From Chaunax sp. Z400 (taxonomy: Eukaryota; Chordata; Actinopteri; Lophiiformes; Chaunacidae), in contig CM075204.1 in the NCBI GenBank assembly GCA_037577475.1, forward strand, positions 4,276,355 through 4,340,354: a stretch of 64,000 bases of DNA. Reading direction: 5' to 3'. Both the position numbers and the translations under genes were made by a program. Within the stretch, counting starts at the first letter, position 1. Each line of letters begins with the position of its first letter. The notes beneath the pieces are model-generated. The model was given only the letters and a program-made list of their open reading frames with translations, was not told the origin of the DNA and ran no database searches. Of this stretch, positions 33,631 through 46,710 are shown piece after piece.

Positions 33631-36230
33631 AATTACTCCAAGCTAATATTTTATGCACTTTTTCTGCTTTTACCCCATGATTTCCATGGATAAGATGCTC
33701 TTTTAGCACATCAAACACAGCCAAATGCAGCCACCACAGCACTTCCTCAGTGCATTTTTATTAACGATATCTATTTTTAGCATTCTGTATCCACTCTTCT
33801 GTCCAAATGCCAAATCCTCATTGGCTGTGAAACTGTGCCAAACCAGGGGGGGGAAGAACAATCTAATAAATAATCCATAACATATCAAAAATAATTATTG
33901 CAGCACATCTGAAAAATACACAGACACACTTCTTCTTCATGTGTCTCTTTACTGCTTCAAGGAAGTAAAAAGGCAGAAGATGAGCAAGTTGTTGGTTTTT
34001 GATTGATGCTCATGTTCCTTTAATTATATGAAATGTATTCCACACTTTGCCAGAGTCATTTCACAGCAGTGTTAACATCTCCACTAAATTAAATTGGGAC
34101 TTAAAAACAGGCTTGTGTGTGTCACTGAATGGAAAAAGGCCTTGATAAAGCTACTGCATCATGGCTACCTTCAGGCTATTTCACAACAAGAGCGCATTGA
34201 GGGTGAGTGTTTCCATAATCCCAGGGGGGTAACACACAATCAGTGTGACGTCAAAGCCCACTGCCACTGGGGGCTGGTGGGGGGGCATCAGCAGAAAATC
34301 CTCTGCTGGCCTGGAAAACATTTCTGAAGGACAGGCAGAGTCGCTGTAACATCCACAGCTGACAGGGTGACCTCTGTGTCTGCTGGAGGGGGCGCTGATG
34401 TCGAGCTTATGAGACCTGATGAAGTGCTTGTCGGGCAAATTTCATCACACCTTCATCTCAGCTCACATGAAAGTGGATATTTCTCATCTTACTGTCAGAG
34501 AAAGAATAAGAGAGCCTAAGAATAGAAATGATGCAGCAGCTTCTTCCCATCATGGCCGTGTTTGACCATGACAGTGATGGCACATGGTGATACAGTGGCC
34601 AGTTGTGTCTTAATCTTTTGTTTATTTTCATTGCTGGAACACACAAAACACTCACCCTAATTAAAGAAGGAGGTGCAGGGTTTGGTTCGATGTTTTGGGG
34701 TGATAATGGTTGGGGACCTCTCTCCTCGGGAGGAGAGGAAAGACATCAAGGTTGGGAGAAGATTAAATGGATGAAATGGAGCCCAATAAACAAAAAATCT
34801 GAGACTATTGTGTCCACATTTTTATGTGGAATGTCAGCACCACAACATTGCGGATCAAGGTGTTGAACTCCACGGATGTTCTGAGTCGACAGAGTTCAGG
34901 ACTCCAGCAGGACGAGGGAGGAGGACGCTTTGTTTACATCAGTGTTGCTTGGAGCTCTCTCAAAGTAAAGGTTCATGTTCCCCAGATGTCAGACTTTTAA
35001 TGAGGAGATGGACCTTTTCATTTGGACCTTCTTGCTGCTGTCATTTACATTCATCCAGATGCAAATCTAAAATAAAGCACAGAATTATGTCCTGGGTGTA
35101 ATTTTATATATAAATATATATATATAGACCTCCTCAGTGGAATATTGTAAAATCTAAGGAGCGTAATCGCAATGCAACACAACTTAATGCAAAAAGGAGT
35201 AAAAAAGGTTTAGGAAACAGCAGCTTCTTTATAAAATGTTGAATCACTGAATTACAGTGATCTGGAGTTTTTTCTTCACCTGTCTGCTCACTCATAGGAT
35301 CCTGTTCCAAATGATACCTTCATTCTAATTTGCAGTCAAAGCAGCAGATCATGTAGTTAAATAATCTCTGGGTCCTTCTCCACCACGGTGGAAACCAGGA
35401 ATAGGCTAGAACACATGTCTGTGTTTGGTTCGTGTCCTCTTCCTTTGTCTCAATGGTTTTAATTAACAAAGAAATGATTTGTACCTCCAGAATTATTTGT
35501 TAAAGCTCTCCTGTCCAAGTGTGATGAAAGCACGATGCCTCTCATGGAGCAGCCTGCATCATCAAACAGTTCAGATACACTGAGAGGACAAAGGGACTCT
35601 TATTTGCAACTCAATCAATGACGCTGGCAGATGGGGCAAATAGTGAGCTGCACTTCAAACCAGAGCAGGCTGTTGAATACAGTTAGAGAAGTCAAACTGC
35701 CATCTGCTCACATGATTACAGATCTGACCACATGGAGCCAAACAATCACTGAGGCCAGAGGAAAACAGGAGGCCGTGTCTGTGTTTAACCCCACATATAA
35801 TAGCCTGTGTACACACACCTGTGGGGAGCCACATCAGGCCTGACCTGGCACTTGTCAGCGCTCGCCCTCGTGTTGCTACACTGGCCTTAGATAAATTACA
35901 CATTTGTGAAGAAAATGTAGAATTAGGCCACTAAGCTGACTGCTAGGTCAAAGCACACCAAAATAAATCTGCAGAGGCGATGGGGTTAAAGTCAATTAAC
36001 TGATAGGGAGGCAGCCTCAGTTATTTATCATTTATCAGCATCATAGCATGGTTAGAAATGAAAATCCATCCAGACCACAGACAATGATTTGTTCATCATG
36101 AGCTAAGCTGCATAATTAGGACCCAAAAGGCAGAGGCTTTATTATGAACAGCAGCCTGTTCAGAGGAAAACTCACAGCAGATGTGAGCATCAAACCAAAG
36201 TGTCAGTCACTGCTGGATTTATGCACTGTA
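33631..36230. other. non-coding stretch, no gene recognised
   Basis: Ordinary intergenic or intronic sequence. Short open stretches exist but none shows a recognisable domain or a supported splice pattern. Confidence 0.45.
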
Positions 36231-36231
36231 G

Positions 36232-36325
<94 letters not shown>
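36232..36325. repeat. (TG)n microsatellite, about 94 bp
   Basis: Uninterrupted TG dinucleotide run. Confidence 0.98.
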
Positions 36326-36326
<1 letters not shown>

Positions 36327-36616
36327 TGCAGCTGGGTTTCTTTGTGTTTGTCAGAAAAGCAGCAGTGGAGCTTTCTTAAATCTGAGATCACAAACTCTGT
36401 GTGAATCATAAGAAAGAACAGATGGATAGAATATAAAACTAAACCAGTCAGGATAAATACTGTTAAATACTGTTTGTTACTGAAAAAGTAACCAGTGTCT
36501 TAATGGCATAATTAGCCCTCACTGTCGAGATGTGGAGTTTAGTTTAATCACTTCCTGTGACAATCGACCAATGGAAGGATTCAGAGCAGGTCAGTCATCA
36601 TCTACACAGCTAGCTT

Positions 36617-36949
36617 GTGTTTTCTTACGATGACATCAACACCTCTATATCGTGTCACATCACTCGTGAGGAGGCGCAGAGGTCAGCAGTGGCAAAACAG
36701 CTGCAAAGCAAAAGACAAGACCTCTTCAACCAACAAACCGGGTCATTTCTTATGTCTGGCACCAAACCAGATTGTTTGAACAATACATCTGGAGATTTTC
36801 CAGCTCTATTTGAAGCAACTGAAGCAGATCATTTGAATGAAACATTGGGGAAGGTTTCAGCCATTTTTATCAGGACTAATGCGGATTACTTGCAAATTAA
36901 ATGGGGAGATTCTGCAGTCGTGTTTGGGAAAACAAAACCAGGTATTTAA
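36617..36949 (+). other. 110-codon ORF made of diverged 57-bp repeats
   Basis: The second half of the ORF has a 19-residue periodicity at DNA positions 36,785-36,841, 36,842-36,898 and 36,899-36,949, preceded by a shorter copy at 36,737. Each copy carries a T.G.....F..T..DyLN pattern (for example SGDFPALFEATEADHLNE and LGKVSAIFIRTNADYLQI). The copies are well diverged at the DNA level while the protein pattern is kept. After the stop, one more related block (ETGSLGFEVH, near 36,955) continues in another frame, which suggests a frameshift and decay. I do not recognise the family. It could be one exon of a gene or a pseudogene. Confidence 0.35.
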
Positions 36950-37739
36950 AGACGAAACAGGATCTTTGGGTTTTGAAGTTCATATTTACCTGCAATGCCC
37001 AAACATCCACCAAGGCCCAGCAGCTCCTTTTAATTATGTTTAACTGTGATCCAAGCTCAAATGATTCATTTCACCTAATAGGTTAGGTTAATAAAATAAA
37101 AAATCATTGACCCACTCCTTTATCCAGATCCACTTCAAAACTGAATGGGATCTTCCCTGCAACAAAATGCATCAAACATCTTAAAACAATATGACAGTTC
37201 AAATCAGAGGAATGGTAAACAGCATGTGAAATATGGTGATGGTTCTATCAAGTTAGGACTTCTTTGGTGACGTGAAACTCAGTCTCAGTCTCAGCTAGTC
37301 TTTCATTCTTTTCTATAGACTGTCTGATTAGAAGCACAGTAAAATCCACGTGGCTGCTGGCGTCACCAGGTTTACATTAGATTTTGTGTGAATGACAGGC
37401 CTTGTTCCAAAATCATAAGAACAGCGTCATATCTTAGCGAGGGCTAAAGCACTTCTGACACTCTGGCAACTCTTGTTTTGTTCATGACCACATCATGACA
37501 ATTACATCCTTTTTCCCCCCTGCTTTCTAGTCATTTTTATTTTGTTATATTAAATAGAACAAAATCCCACCATTTAAAAAAAAACAACCCACAAATCACA
37601 TTTCGACTGCAAAAAGATTAATGCTAAAAATCAATTGTCAATTTTACCTTTTATATTTTAGTATGAAAAATAGCCACCAAATAACCAAACATTTATGTTC
37701 CTTCTGAAAAGAACCCTGAATGACCAAAATATATAATAT

Positions 37740-37740
<1 letters not shown>
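36950..37740. other. non-coding stretch, no gene recognised
   Basis: Apart from the frame-shifted repeat block just after 36,950, I see nothing identifiable. Confidence 0.4.
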
Positions 37741-37788
<48 letters not shown>

Positions 37789-37795
37789 GTATATC
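37741..37795. repeat. (GT)n(AT)n compound microsatellite
   Basis: GT run followed directly by an AT run. Confidence 0.95.
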
Positions 37796-39174
37796 AAAAT
37801 ATATCAAAACATGTTCCTGGTCACATGATGGGATCTTGAGGATCAAGTGATTTTGGATCTTGTCCTATATTTGAGATTAAATGTTATGTGTTTGCTGCAT
37901 TAATTGTTATTTTTTTATTCATTTACTACTTCCCCAACTTTATGTACAAGCAGCGCTATTTTAAGACGGTGCTTTCCCTTCAGTCTGAACCTGTTTCATG
38001 TTGGCAAAAATTCGACCTTGTTATTTTCACTTTGCAATTAAAGAAGTGACATCCCAGTTCTTTTGAAATGGAAAATGTGTGGTGCTATCAACACGCTGGT
38101 GCCTACATTTCATTTTCATTCACACCATATTTCCATCCTTAATTAGCCGGCACTGAAAATAATTAAAGACCTGCTTCTAAGTCTAATGAGTCAGAGGAAT
38201 TAAATAAGAGCTTAATGGCCACACATATTCCATCATCCATCCAATTATCCCTGTGCCCTTGTCAGTCCTTTTCCTATGGGAATGGACACAACAATCTGAG
38301 TCCACCACCCCCCCGAAATCAATAAAAGTGTGGGAACTACTGCTCTGCAGGATCACCTGCCAACTCCACCGGGTGCCCCGCCGGTGGCATTGCACAGTTG
38401 GACGGATGAGGCTGCTAGATTTTATCGGTATGCATACCATGTTGGAGTGATTTCCATCCTGAGCACAGACTGGAGAAGAGAGACAGAACCTGAATCTACA
38501 AGCTGCACAATGACCTGCATTTAAATTCATTCCTGGCTCTCCTGTCAGTCTGCTGAGACAAACACTCCTCAAACTCACACACACTCCTCACACTCACACA
38601 CTCCTCACACTCACACACACTCCTCACACTCACACACACACTGAATGTATAGATAGTCATGAATATAGACAGACATACACAGAGCCATGCGGTTAAAGTA
38701 AATGCATGCATTCAGAGCCATGTACATGATAGCTTATATATTATGCAGACACATATACACACATAACTGCATACTGTATATAACCAACAAACACCACTAT
38801 TGTTTGCTAGCATGTTATTACTGGGAGATCTTAGCTTCACTCACTCACCATTCTTGTGTGAAAATAGAAGTATATCAACCTAAACTTATGAGAGTCTGGC
38901 TAAATGAAATGATTGTATGGGTTTATTACAGGCCTGCAGCAGCTGTTCTTTATTTATTTTTATTTATTTATTTTTTGTCAGGGCACCTACAATGTAATTT
39001 AATGATTGCTGACAGGATGCAAACAATGCTTCTAAAATTCATTAGCAGTCCTACCTTTAATCCTATTAGCAGTACAACTTCAGGTACAAACGATTCCTGA
39101 ATATAGTAGGTGTGAGTATGACTGGTGAGTAAGCATACAGTATGTATGGGTTATATCTATTTATTAAGGTTCTG
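37796..39174. other. non-coding, with a short CTCACAC minisatellite
   Basis: No gene recognised. At 38,562-38,640 an ACTCCTCACACTCACACAC unit of about 20 bp is repeated roughly four times. Confidence 0.5.
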
Positions 39175-39350
39175 CAAGGGGGCAGCATGGTGGCACAGTG
39201 GGTAGTGCTGTTGCCTCACAGCAAGAAGGTCCTGGGTTTAAATCCCCCTGAGGACCTGGGACTTTTCTGTGTGGTGTCTCCATGTTCTCCCCGTGTCTGT
39301 GTGGGTTCCCTCTGGGTTCTCTGGCTTCCTCCCACCACCAAAAACCAGAG
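39175..39350 (+). mobile_element. DANA-type tRNA-derived SINE
   Basis: It reads GGGGGCAGCATGGTGGCACA, GGGTAGTGCTGTTGCCTCAC, AGCAAGAAGGTCCTGGGTTT (with the B-box-like GGGTTTAAATCCC), CATGTTCTCCCCGTGTCTGT and GTGGGTTCCCTCTGGG. It is better preserved than the copy at 33,465. Confidence 0.7.
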
Positions 39351-39515
39351 AATGTTAGAACTTTTTGCTTGATTGAAATAATTAATTGATTATCAAAATG
39401 TTTTGAAAATAATCTTTGGATTAAATAATCATTAATCAACTAATCATGGCGGCTCCAGTAAAGGCATCTACAGCTTAGTCTAAAATAATATCAAGAGCAT
39501 GGTGGCTTGCTGACA

Positions 39516-39518
<3 letters not shown>

Positions 39519-39588
<70 letters not shown>

Positions 39589-39600
39589 GTGTGTGTGTGA
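39519..39600. repeat. (GT)n microsatellite, about 80 bp
   Basis: GT run with a single GC interruption. Confidence 0.97.
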
Positions 39601-40602
39601 GGGATTACACTGTTCAGGCTAACAAATGGGTGGTCCCTCAATGACTTCATCCCCACGCCCAATCGATGATGCACAATAACGCAGCAGCGAGGCCCTCGGG
39701 GGAGACGGATGGTGTCCGGTGTCTGCAGAGCAGACGCTGTCAGACACACAATCACGTTGCTGATTTGCGTTTCCAGATGAGGCAATGTTGCAGTGTTTGG
39801 GATGATTTTTCATCTACTTCCATGACAGCCGGGTTCTTTGCTCTTTCATCTCTTTTGTGCCATTTTAATACACACTGCTTTAGGGAATAATGTTTTCCCA
39901 AAGGAATGTTGAATTCACCACACAATCCAGTCAGTAATAAATATGTCACCTACATTGTGCGTCTCCCTCTGGGGAGTAGGTGTATGTTTGAAATCTGGAA
40001 TTCAGCAGGTTAACACAGAATCTCACTGGATGCATGAATTTATCCAAATAAAACATTGGTTCTGATTGAATTCAGTAGTTTTTGATGTATAGTGTAATAC
40101 ATGGCCTTTATTGATGGAATTTACAGAAACAGAGTGATTAGATGCTAAGATAATTTTCTGGTTACTGCTAGCCAAACCCATCTCTGCACCAAAGGTATTT
40201 CTTCTCTTTTTTTGTCCTCTCTGAGGAAGATAGTTGGAGGCTGCATGTGTTTATTAATTAATATTAATTTATCCACTGTGGTCCCACCAGATTCAATGTT
40301 GCCATAATCACTGTTGCACAAAGCAGTAAAACTGTCAGAAGGCCTCATATTGGGCCTCATGCATGAATACGCACAGATTTGATCTTAAAATATTTGTGCG
40401 AACAATTTAGGAGCTTTTGCTGCATTCACTGGTAGTTGCACACTTGCTGTCTGTTCTAGGTAAGATTATAATTTAAGAGTAGCCAAAAACTCACAGAAGC
40501 CAAGTTGTGCGTTGTGCTGTGGAATACAATCATTCATTCTAACCATTATTTTAAGCCATGTTAATCACTGAGTTTTCCATTATTTGAAATGGTGTCAGGA
40601 CA
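39601..40602. other. non-coding stretch, no gene recognised
   Basis: Nothing identifiable beyond ordinary intergenic sequence. Confidence 0.45.
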
Positions 40603-42836
40603 GTTACACAGTACAGTACAGTACAGTACAGTACAGCACAGTACAGTACAGCACAGTACAACACAGTACAGTACAGCACAGTACAACACAGCACAGTACA
40701 GTACAGCACAGTACAACACAGTACAGTACAGCACAGTACAGTACAGCACAGTACAGTACAGTACAGTACAGTACAGTACAGTACAACACAGTAAAGTACA
40801 GCACAGTACAACACAGCACAGTACAGCACAGTACAGTACAGTACAGCACAGTACAGTACAGCACAGTACAGCACAGTACAGTACAGTACAGCACAGTACA
40901 GTACAGCACAGTACAGTACAGTACAGTACAACACAGTAAAGTACAGCACAGTACAACACAGTACAGTACAGCACAGTACAGTACAGTACAGTACAGCACA
41001 GTACAGCACAGTACAGTACAGCACAGTACAGTACAGTACAGTACAGTACAGCACAGTACAGTACAGTACAGTACAGTACAGTACAGCACAGTACTAGCAG
41101 CACAGTACAGTACAGCACAGTACAGTACAGCACAGTACAGCACAGTACAGTACAGCACAGTACAGTACAGTACAGTACAGCACAGTACAGTACAACACAG
41201 TACAGTACAGTACAGCACAGTACAGTACAGCACAGTACAGTACAGCACAGTACAGTACAGTACAGCACAGTACAGTACAGTACAGTACAGCACAGTACAG
41301 TACAGCACAGTACAGCACAGCACAGTACAGCACAGTACAGCACAGCACAGTACAGTACAGTACAGTACAGCACAGCACAGTACAGCACAGTACAGTACAG
41401 TACAGTACAGCACAGTACAGTACAGTACAGCACAGTACAGTACAGCACAGTACAGTACAACACAGCACAGCACAGTACAGCACAGCACAGTACAGCACAG
41501 TACAGTACAGCACAGTACAACACAGCACAGCACAGTACAGCACAGCACAGTACAGCACAGTACAGTACAGCACAGTACAGTACAGTACAGTACAGTACAG
41601 CACAGTACAGTACAGTACAGCACAGTACAGCACAGCACAGTAAAGCACAGTACAGTACAGTACAGTACAGTACAGTACAGCACAGTACAGTACAGTACAG
41701 CACAGTACAGCACAGCACAGTACAGTACAGCACAGTACAGTACAGTACAACACAGCACAGCACAGTACAGCACAGTACAGTACAGTACAGCACAGTACAG
41801 CACAGCACAGTACAGCACAGTACAGTACAGCACAGTACAGTACAGCACAGTACAGCACAGCACAGTACAGCACAGTACAGTACAGCACAGTACAGCACAG
41901 CACAGTACAGCACAGTACAGTACAGCACAGTACAACACAGCACAGCACAGTACAGCACAGCACAGTACAGCACAGCACAGCACAGTACAGTACAGTACAG
42001 TACAGCACAGTACAGTACAGCACAGTACAGCACAGTACAGCACAGCACAGTACAGCACAGTACAGCACAGTACAGCACAGTACAGCACAGTACAGTACAG
42101 CACAGTACAGCACAGCACAGCACAGTACAGTACAGTACAGTACAGCACAGTACAGTACAGTACAGCACAGTACAGCACAGTACAGCACAGCACAGTACAG
42201 CACAGTACAGTACAGCACAGTACAGTACAGCACAGTACAGCACAGCACAGTACAGCACAGCACAGCACAGTACAGCACAGTACAGCACAGTACAGCACAG
42301 CACAGCACAGTACAGTACAGCACAGTACAGTACAGTACAGCACAGTACAGTACAGCATAGTAAAGCACAGCACAGTACAGTACAGTACAGCACAGTACAG
42401 CACAACACAGCACAGCATAGTACATTACAGTACAGCACAGCACAGTACAGCACAGCACAGTACAGTACAGTACAGCACAGTACAGTACAGCATAGTAAAG
42501 CACAGCACAGTACAGTACAGTACAGCACAGTACAGTACAGCACAGTACAGCACAGTACAGCACAGTACAGTACAGCATAGTAAAGCACAGCACAGTACAG
42601 TACAGCACAGCACAGTACAGCACAGTACAGTACAGCACAGCACAGTACAGTACAGCACAGTACAGTACAGTACAGTACAGCACAGCACAGCACAGCACAG
42701 CACAGCACAGTACAGCACAACACAGCACAGCACAGTACAGCACAGCACAGTACAGCACAGTACAGCACAACACAGCACAGCACAGTACAGCACAGCACAG
42801 TACAGCACAACACAGCACAACACATTACAGTACAGT
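40603..42836. repeat. 2.2-kb pentanucleotide satellite (GTACA/GCACA)n
   Basis: About 446 pentamers, almost all GTACA or GCACA, with rare ACACA, GTAAA and GCATA variants. It is open in all six frames because no frame of these pentamers makes a stop, so the long reading frames here (Tyr/Ser/Gln/His or Leu/Cys/Val/Tyr repeats) are not genes. Higher-order repetition is visible: the 60-bp lines starting at 41,461 and 41,521 are identical but for one base. Confidence 0.98.
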
Positions 42837-43020
42837 CTCATTTTACTGCTCACTCTTTTATCATTTTACTGTTCTCTATTTTATCATTTTACTGTTCTCT
42901 CTTTATCATTTTATTGTTCTCTCTTTGGTCATTTTACTGTTCTCTCTTTATCAATTTACTGTTCTCTCTATCATTTTACTGTTCTGTCTTTTGTCATTTT
43001 ACTGTTCTCTCTTTTAAAAC
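42837..43020. repeat. 22-bp minisatellite, about 8 copies
   Basis: Unit ATCATTTTACTGTTCTCTCT with length variants of 20-24 bp, directly abutting the pentanucleotide satellite. Confidence 0.92.
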
Positions 43021-43974
43021 TTTTTTTTTGTGCTTTTATTATTTTTGACATGTGCACAAAGCTGAAATATTCCCATCAAACACTATCTAAAATTTATCTT
43101 TAAACATGAAGAATGTTGAAAACAACACTGGATGAAAAACTGCTAAATCTCTTTTGCTGCCAGCTTGGAGAGTGAAAAATGATGCCCTCAGCTGATAAAG
43201 TAACAGGGCAGGAAGCTGTGAGGCGGAGGCGACGCCACCTTGAGATAAACTAAGCTTAATAATTTATCACAGAATATGATAGATGAGAAAGTGACACCTC
43301 GACATCAGGAATCATGGGACACGACTGGAGAAACACACTAATGTTGTGCAGCAAACAAACAGCCTGACACACGAGATGAGAGATCAGATGTGATTATTTC
43401 TGCTGAAGCAGCCATTTGTAGTTCAGTATTCATTAACCTAGAGGGAAACAAGATGGACAATAACCTGTTTAGTGTCATATGCACAGCAAATACAGCAAAT
43501 TAATCTTTTAAAATCTCCCAGGCTCCCCCCCCCCCCAACAATGCTCAGGCATAGAAAAAAGTATGAGTAACATTAAATTAGAATCAAAGACAAAACATAG
43601 TTCTGCCTCTATAACATAGGAATACAATATAAAATATGAGTCATATAATATACCCATAATAAACCTTGAAGCAAACAAATTAAATTAAATTCCTTTAATA
43701 GACTTTAATAGCATGAACATGTAATGTGACTCTTGGACCATGAAAACCTGCCTCTAGAATTTAGAATCAAATTGGCATCATTATTGGTTGTTATTCAAGA
43801 AAAACAATATTTCATTGACTGTGGTTTTCTGCAGGATCTAGATCAGTAACTTTTGAAGATATTCTGGAAAATGACTGGGATCCAGTCCGATGTGTGCCAG
43901 ATCTTATGGGGATGTCATTGTGTCATTTTTGTCCAAACACTGTAGACATTATCAGTGTCTAAGCCCTGTGCCTC
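43021..43974. other. non-coding stretch, no gene recognised
   Basis: Contains a poly-C run near 43,525. Otherwise nothing identifiable. Confidence 0.45.
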
Positions 43975-44185
43975 AATGGTAAAGAATCCTTTAAAAACAT
44001 GTCTGGATCCAGATGATGATCCAGATCAAGACCAAAATCTAGTGGGTTGTCCGTAGATCAAACCCTCCCCTCCCTCTCCATAAAATGTCATCAGAATCTG
44101 GTCTGAACGTTTTGAGTAATCCTGCAAACAAATAAACAAATAAACAAACACCAGCATAAACATGACCTCCTTGGAGAAGGTAACT
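43975..44185 (+). mobile_element. RTE/Rex-like non-LTR 3' tail, isolated copy
   Basis: The blocks GTCTGGATCCAGATGATGAT, AAGACCAAAATC, TTTGAGTAATCCTGCAAACA, AACAAATAAACAAATAAAC and the ending ACCTCCTTGGAGAAGGTAAC parallel the tail found in the tandem units. Here the TGAGTAATCCTGC block is better preserved. Confidence 0.5.
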
Positions 44186-45561
44186 TATATAAACCTGAAC
44201 TGAAACACCAAAAGGAAATAAGACACTTTAAAAATGCACACCTCATAAATCCAAATCATGTTTTAATTTGACTTTAGTGTCAAAACAAAAAACAAAAAAC
44301 TGGAGACCAGGTTAACATTTCAACATGTTTCCCTGAAACCTCATGATTTTTTTACACGACATAAACAGGATGATGTTCAGTACTAATATATGCTCTTTCT
44401 CTTTAAGTCTGTCTTCTCAGGTCTGTGTTGAGGTCTCTGGTTTTCTTGAGGTCTCTGCAGATCATTAGCCATGAGCTGCAGCCTTTGTTAATTACCTCAC
44501 CAGCCATATTCAACATTCAGACTCTTCTCACACACACACACTAGAAAGGATGGTGTCTGTGCTTCTGTGCTTTCTCCTTCCTGTTCTATGGATTCTGGAG
44601 GGTATGATACACCAACCAGAGATGGCCTAGCTCATCCCACTGGCACAAAATGTTCTAGAAGCTTCTACTGCACTCACTATGCTTTGCTTTATATAATTAG
44701 AGTGTGTTCAGATGAGATACCCTGCATACCCTTTGGAGATGTTGGCCAATCAAGTAAATGCTGCTGCAGTAAAATTAGAAAAATCCTAATATTAAAACCC
44801 AGTATAGCAAAGCCCAGACACAGCAAACCAACATGAACGATCTAGTAGCAACAAAGACCACCTCTTGCCTCACTTCACATCGCCTGTGAAGGGGCCAACC
44901 GGTTGCACTTGAACACACCACGAAGACTGCAGCTGACTGCCAAATAGTGTGCATGTTTCTGTAACTATTAACTAGAAGCTCTCTGAGCTTTTAAGGAAAT
45001 CACTATCCAAGAATGAACCAGAACTATTTCACATATTACACCCCATCAGGCCCACTACACATAACACCTATCAAATACACATTCTCTGCTCTCATTTGTT
45101 AACAGTTCTTTATTGTCTGGCTGTGTTCCTGATTGTGTCTCACCACTTAAAATAAACCTAGTTCAGATCCCTCCGACCAACCAAAGTTTATGTCACAAAT
45201 TATAGAGAAAATCATCTCAAGTCAATGTCTGGAAGTTTTGACCAATCATATTTTTATTGTTTTATTATTATATATTTTTTCTGATGAATGCTGATGCAGG
45301 TGAATGCTCACTACTGGTTTTCTTGATTTTAGTGCCATTTTCTATACTGTGGATCATAATATCATTCTTTAATCCCACTCTCACCATAGCACACGACCCC
45401 TGCCACCCCCTCAACCCATGCTTCCTCCTTCTTCCCTCTGGCCGTCCACACAGACAGCCAATATGCAGGAAAAGTTGCTTTGGGAAGAGTTTCGTGTCTT
45501 CAGCCTTCAGGCTCTAAACAACCTGCACAAGCAAAACAGCTAGAGATGCTACTGTTGCTTT

Positions 45562-45608
<47 letters not shown>

Positions 45609-45984
45609 GCCTCAACTCGCGCCCTCAACGATAGCCTGACATTGTCTCATGGCCAACTGTCAACCTGTCAGAGCCCTTAAGCATTAGCATTTTTCTGAAC
45701 AAGCACATGTTGGCTCTGATTGCATGCTAGTTTGAATTCTACTGCTTTAAGGTATGATGAGCAGAAACATGTTATGTATCACTGCTTTGCATCCTATCTT
45801 GGCATTTCACTGAAATATTACTTCTGGATCCATCTGTGAAGCCATTCAACTTCTGCAAAGAAATGAACTCAGATGACCTAAAACAAAGAAGTGATACTGT
45901 AATAATATGTGATCTTTGCATTATTTGGAAGTGTGAATGGTAGGAAAGCCAACAGAGCTAAAGTTACAGCTATGACACAGGCTC
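44186..45984. other. non-coding, with a (TC)n microsatellite at 45,570-45,602
   Basis: No gene recognised. The TC run is about 33 bp. Confidence 0.5.
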
Positions 45985-46175
45985 TCTGAGGCCTTGTTCA
46001 GACCTGGTGCTGAGAGATCCGATCATATGTGGACAGCTCTAATACAGCTGTGAATGCACCCATGGTGCTTTGAGGTTGCCTTTGAGATCCTGCACTGAGA
46101 TCATGTTCAGAGGAGGTCTGGGCCACAGGTGGCCACATTCTTTTAGGAGTGTGAACATTAACTCAGTGAAGGACC
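45985..46175 (+). mobile_element. interspersed repeat (GGCCTTGTTCAGACCTGG type)
   Basis: The blocks TTGTTCAGACCTGGTGCTGA, GATCCGATCATATGTGGACA, GTGAATGCACCCATGGTGCT and GGTCTGGGCCACAGGTGG match a fish interspersed repeat I recognise by its wording. Class not determined. Confidence 0.45.
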
Positions 46176-46599
46176 GGCTACACAACTGACATCCTCTGCA
46201 AAACAGCAGGAAGCCACCACAACAGACGGAACAGATTACACAGTCTCATATCCGTCTGGTTTACTGTAAAGCAAAAAAGTGTTGGGGCTGTCTGACCTGT
46301 AAGCAGCGGATGTTTGTGATCTCTGTCTCTACTGATTTTACCACCGAACCAGTAAGATTCCCCAGAATCCCTTAAAAATTGCAAATGTTTAGAGTTTTTA
46401 AGTCAGGACTAGTTTATTTAATCTTTCTAGGCAGCATATTCTAAATAATTTGTGTCTTCCTGAAAATTTGTCATTAAATACAACATATTAAGTTGCTTCT
46501 TTTCTTGTTATTTCTTTCTTTGGGTAAAAAAAGTGCCCATTTGTCCCAGTGATGTATGGGTTTATTTGCTCAAAGAGCAAGGAGGTCAGATCAATCACA

Positions 46600-46710
46600 A
46601 GAGGAGACACATGATGATACCAGGAGGAAACAATCACAGACTCAGAGCTGTCCGCCTGTGATCGGATCACCCAAGACAGATGGTAACACCAGGGATGAGC
46701 CGGTGCTTCG
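46600..46710 (-). mobile_element. inverted partial copy of the same repeat
   Basis: On the minus strand it reads CCTGGTGTTACCATCTGTCT, then GGGTGATCCGATCACAGGCG and GACAGCTCTGAG. This parallels the start of the repeat at 45,985 in opposite orientation, so the two may be the ends of one foldback-like element. Confidence 0.4.

Noticed and set aside
39175..39350. Possible tRNA gene because of A-box and B-box-like motifs
   Set aside because: The motifs belong to a SINE head. No cloverleaf with an anticodon arm can be drawn convincingly.
40603..42836. CRISPR-like or bacterial repeat array
   Set aside because: No spacers, and the context is a vertebrate nuclear genome with simple satellite DNA.
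40551..43103. Very long ORFs on both strands through the pentamer satellite
   Set aside because: GTACA/GCACA pentamers contain no stop codon in any frame, so the ORFs follow from composition and are no evidence of coding.
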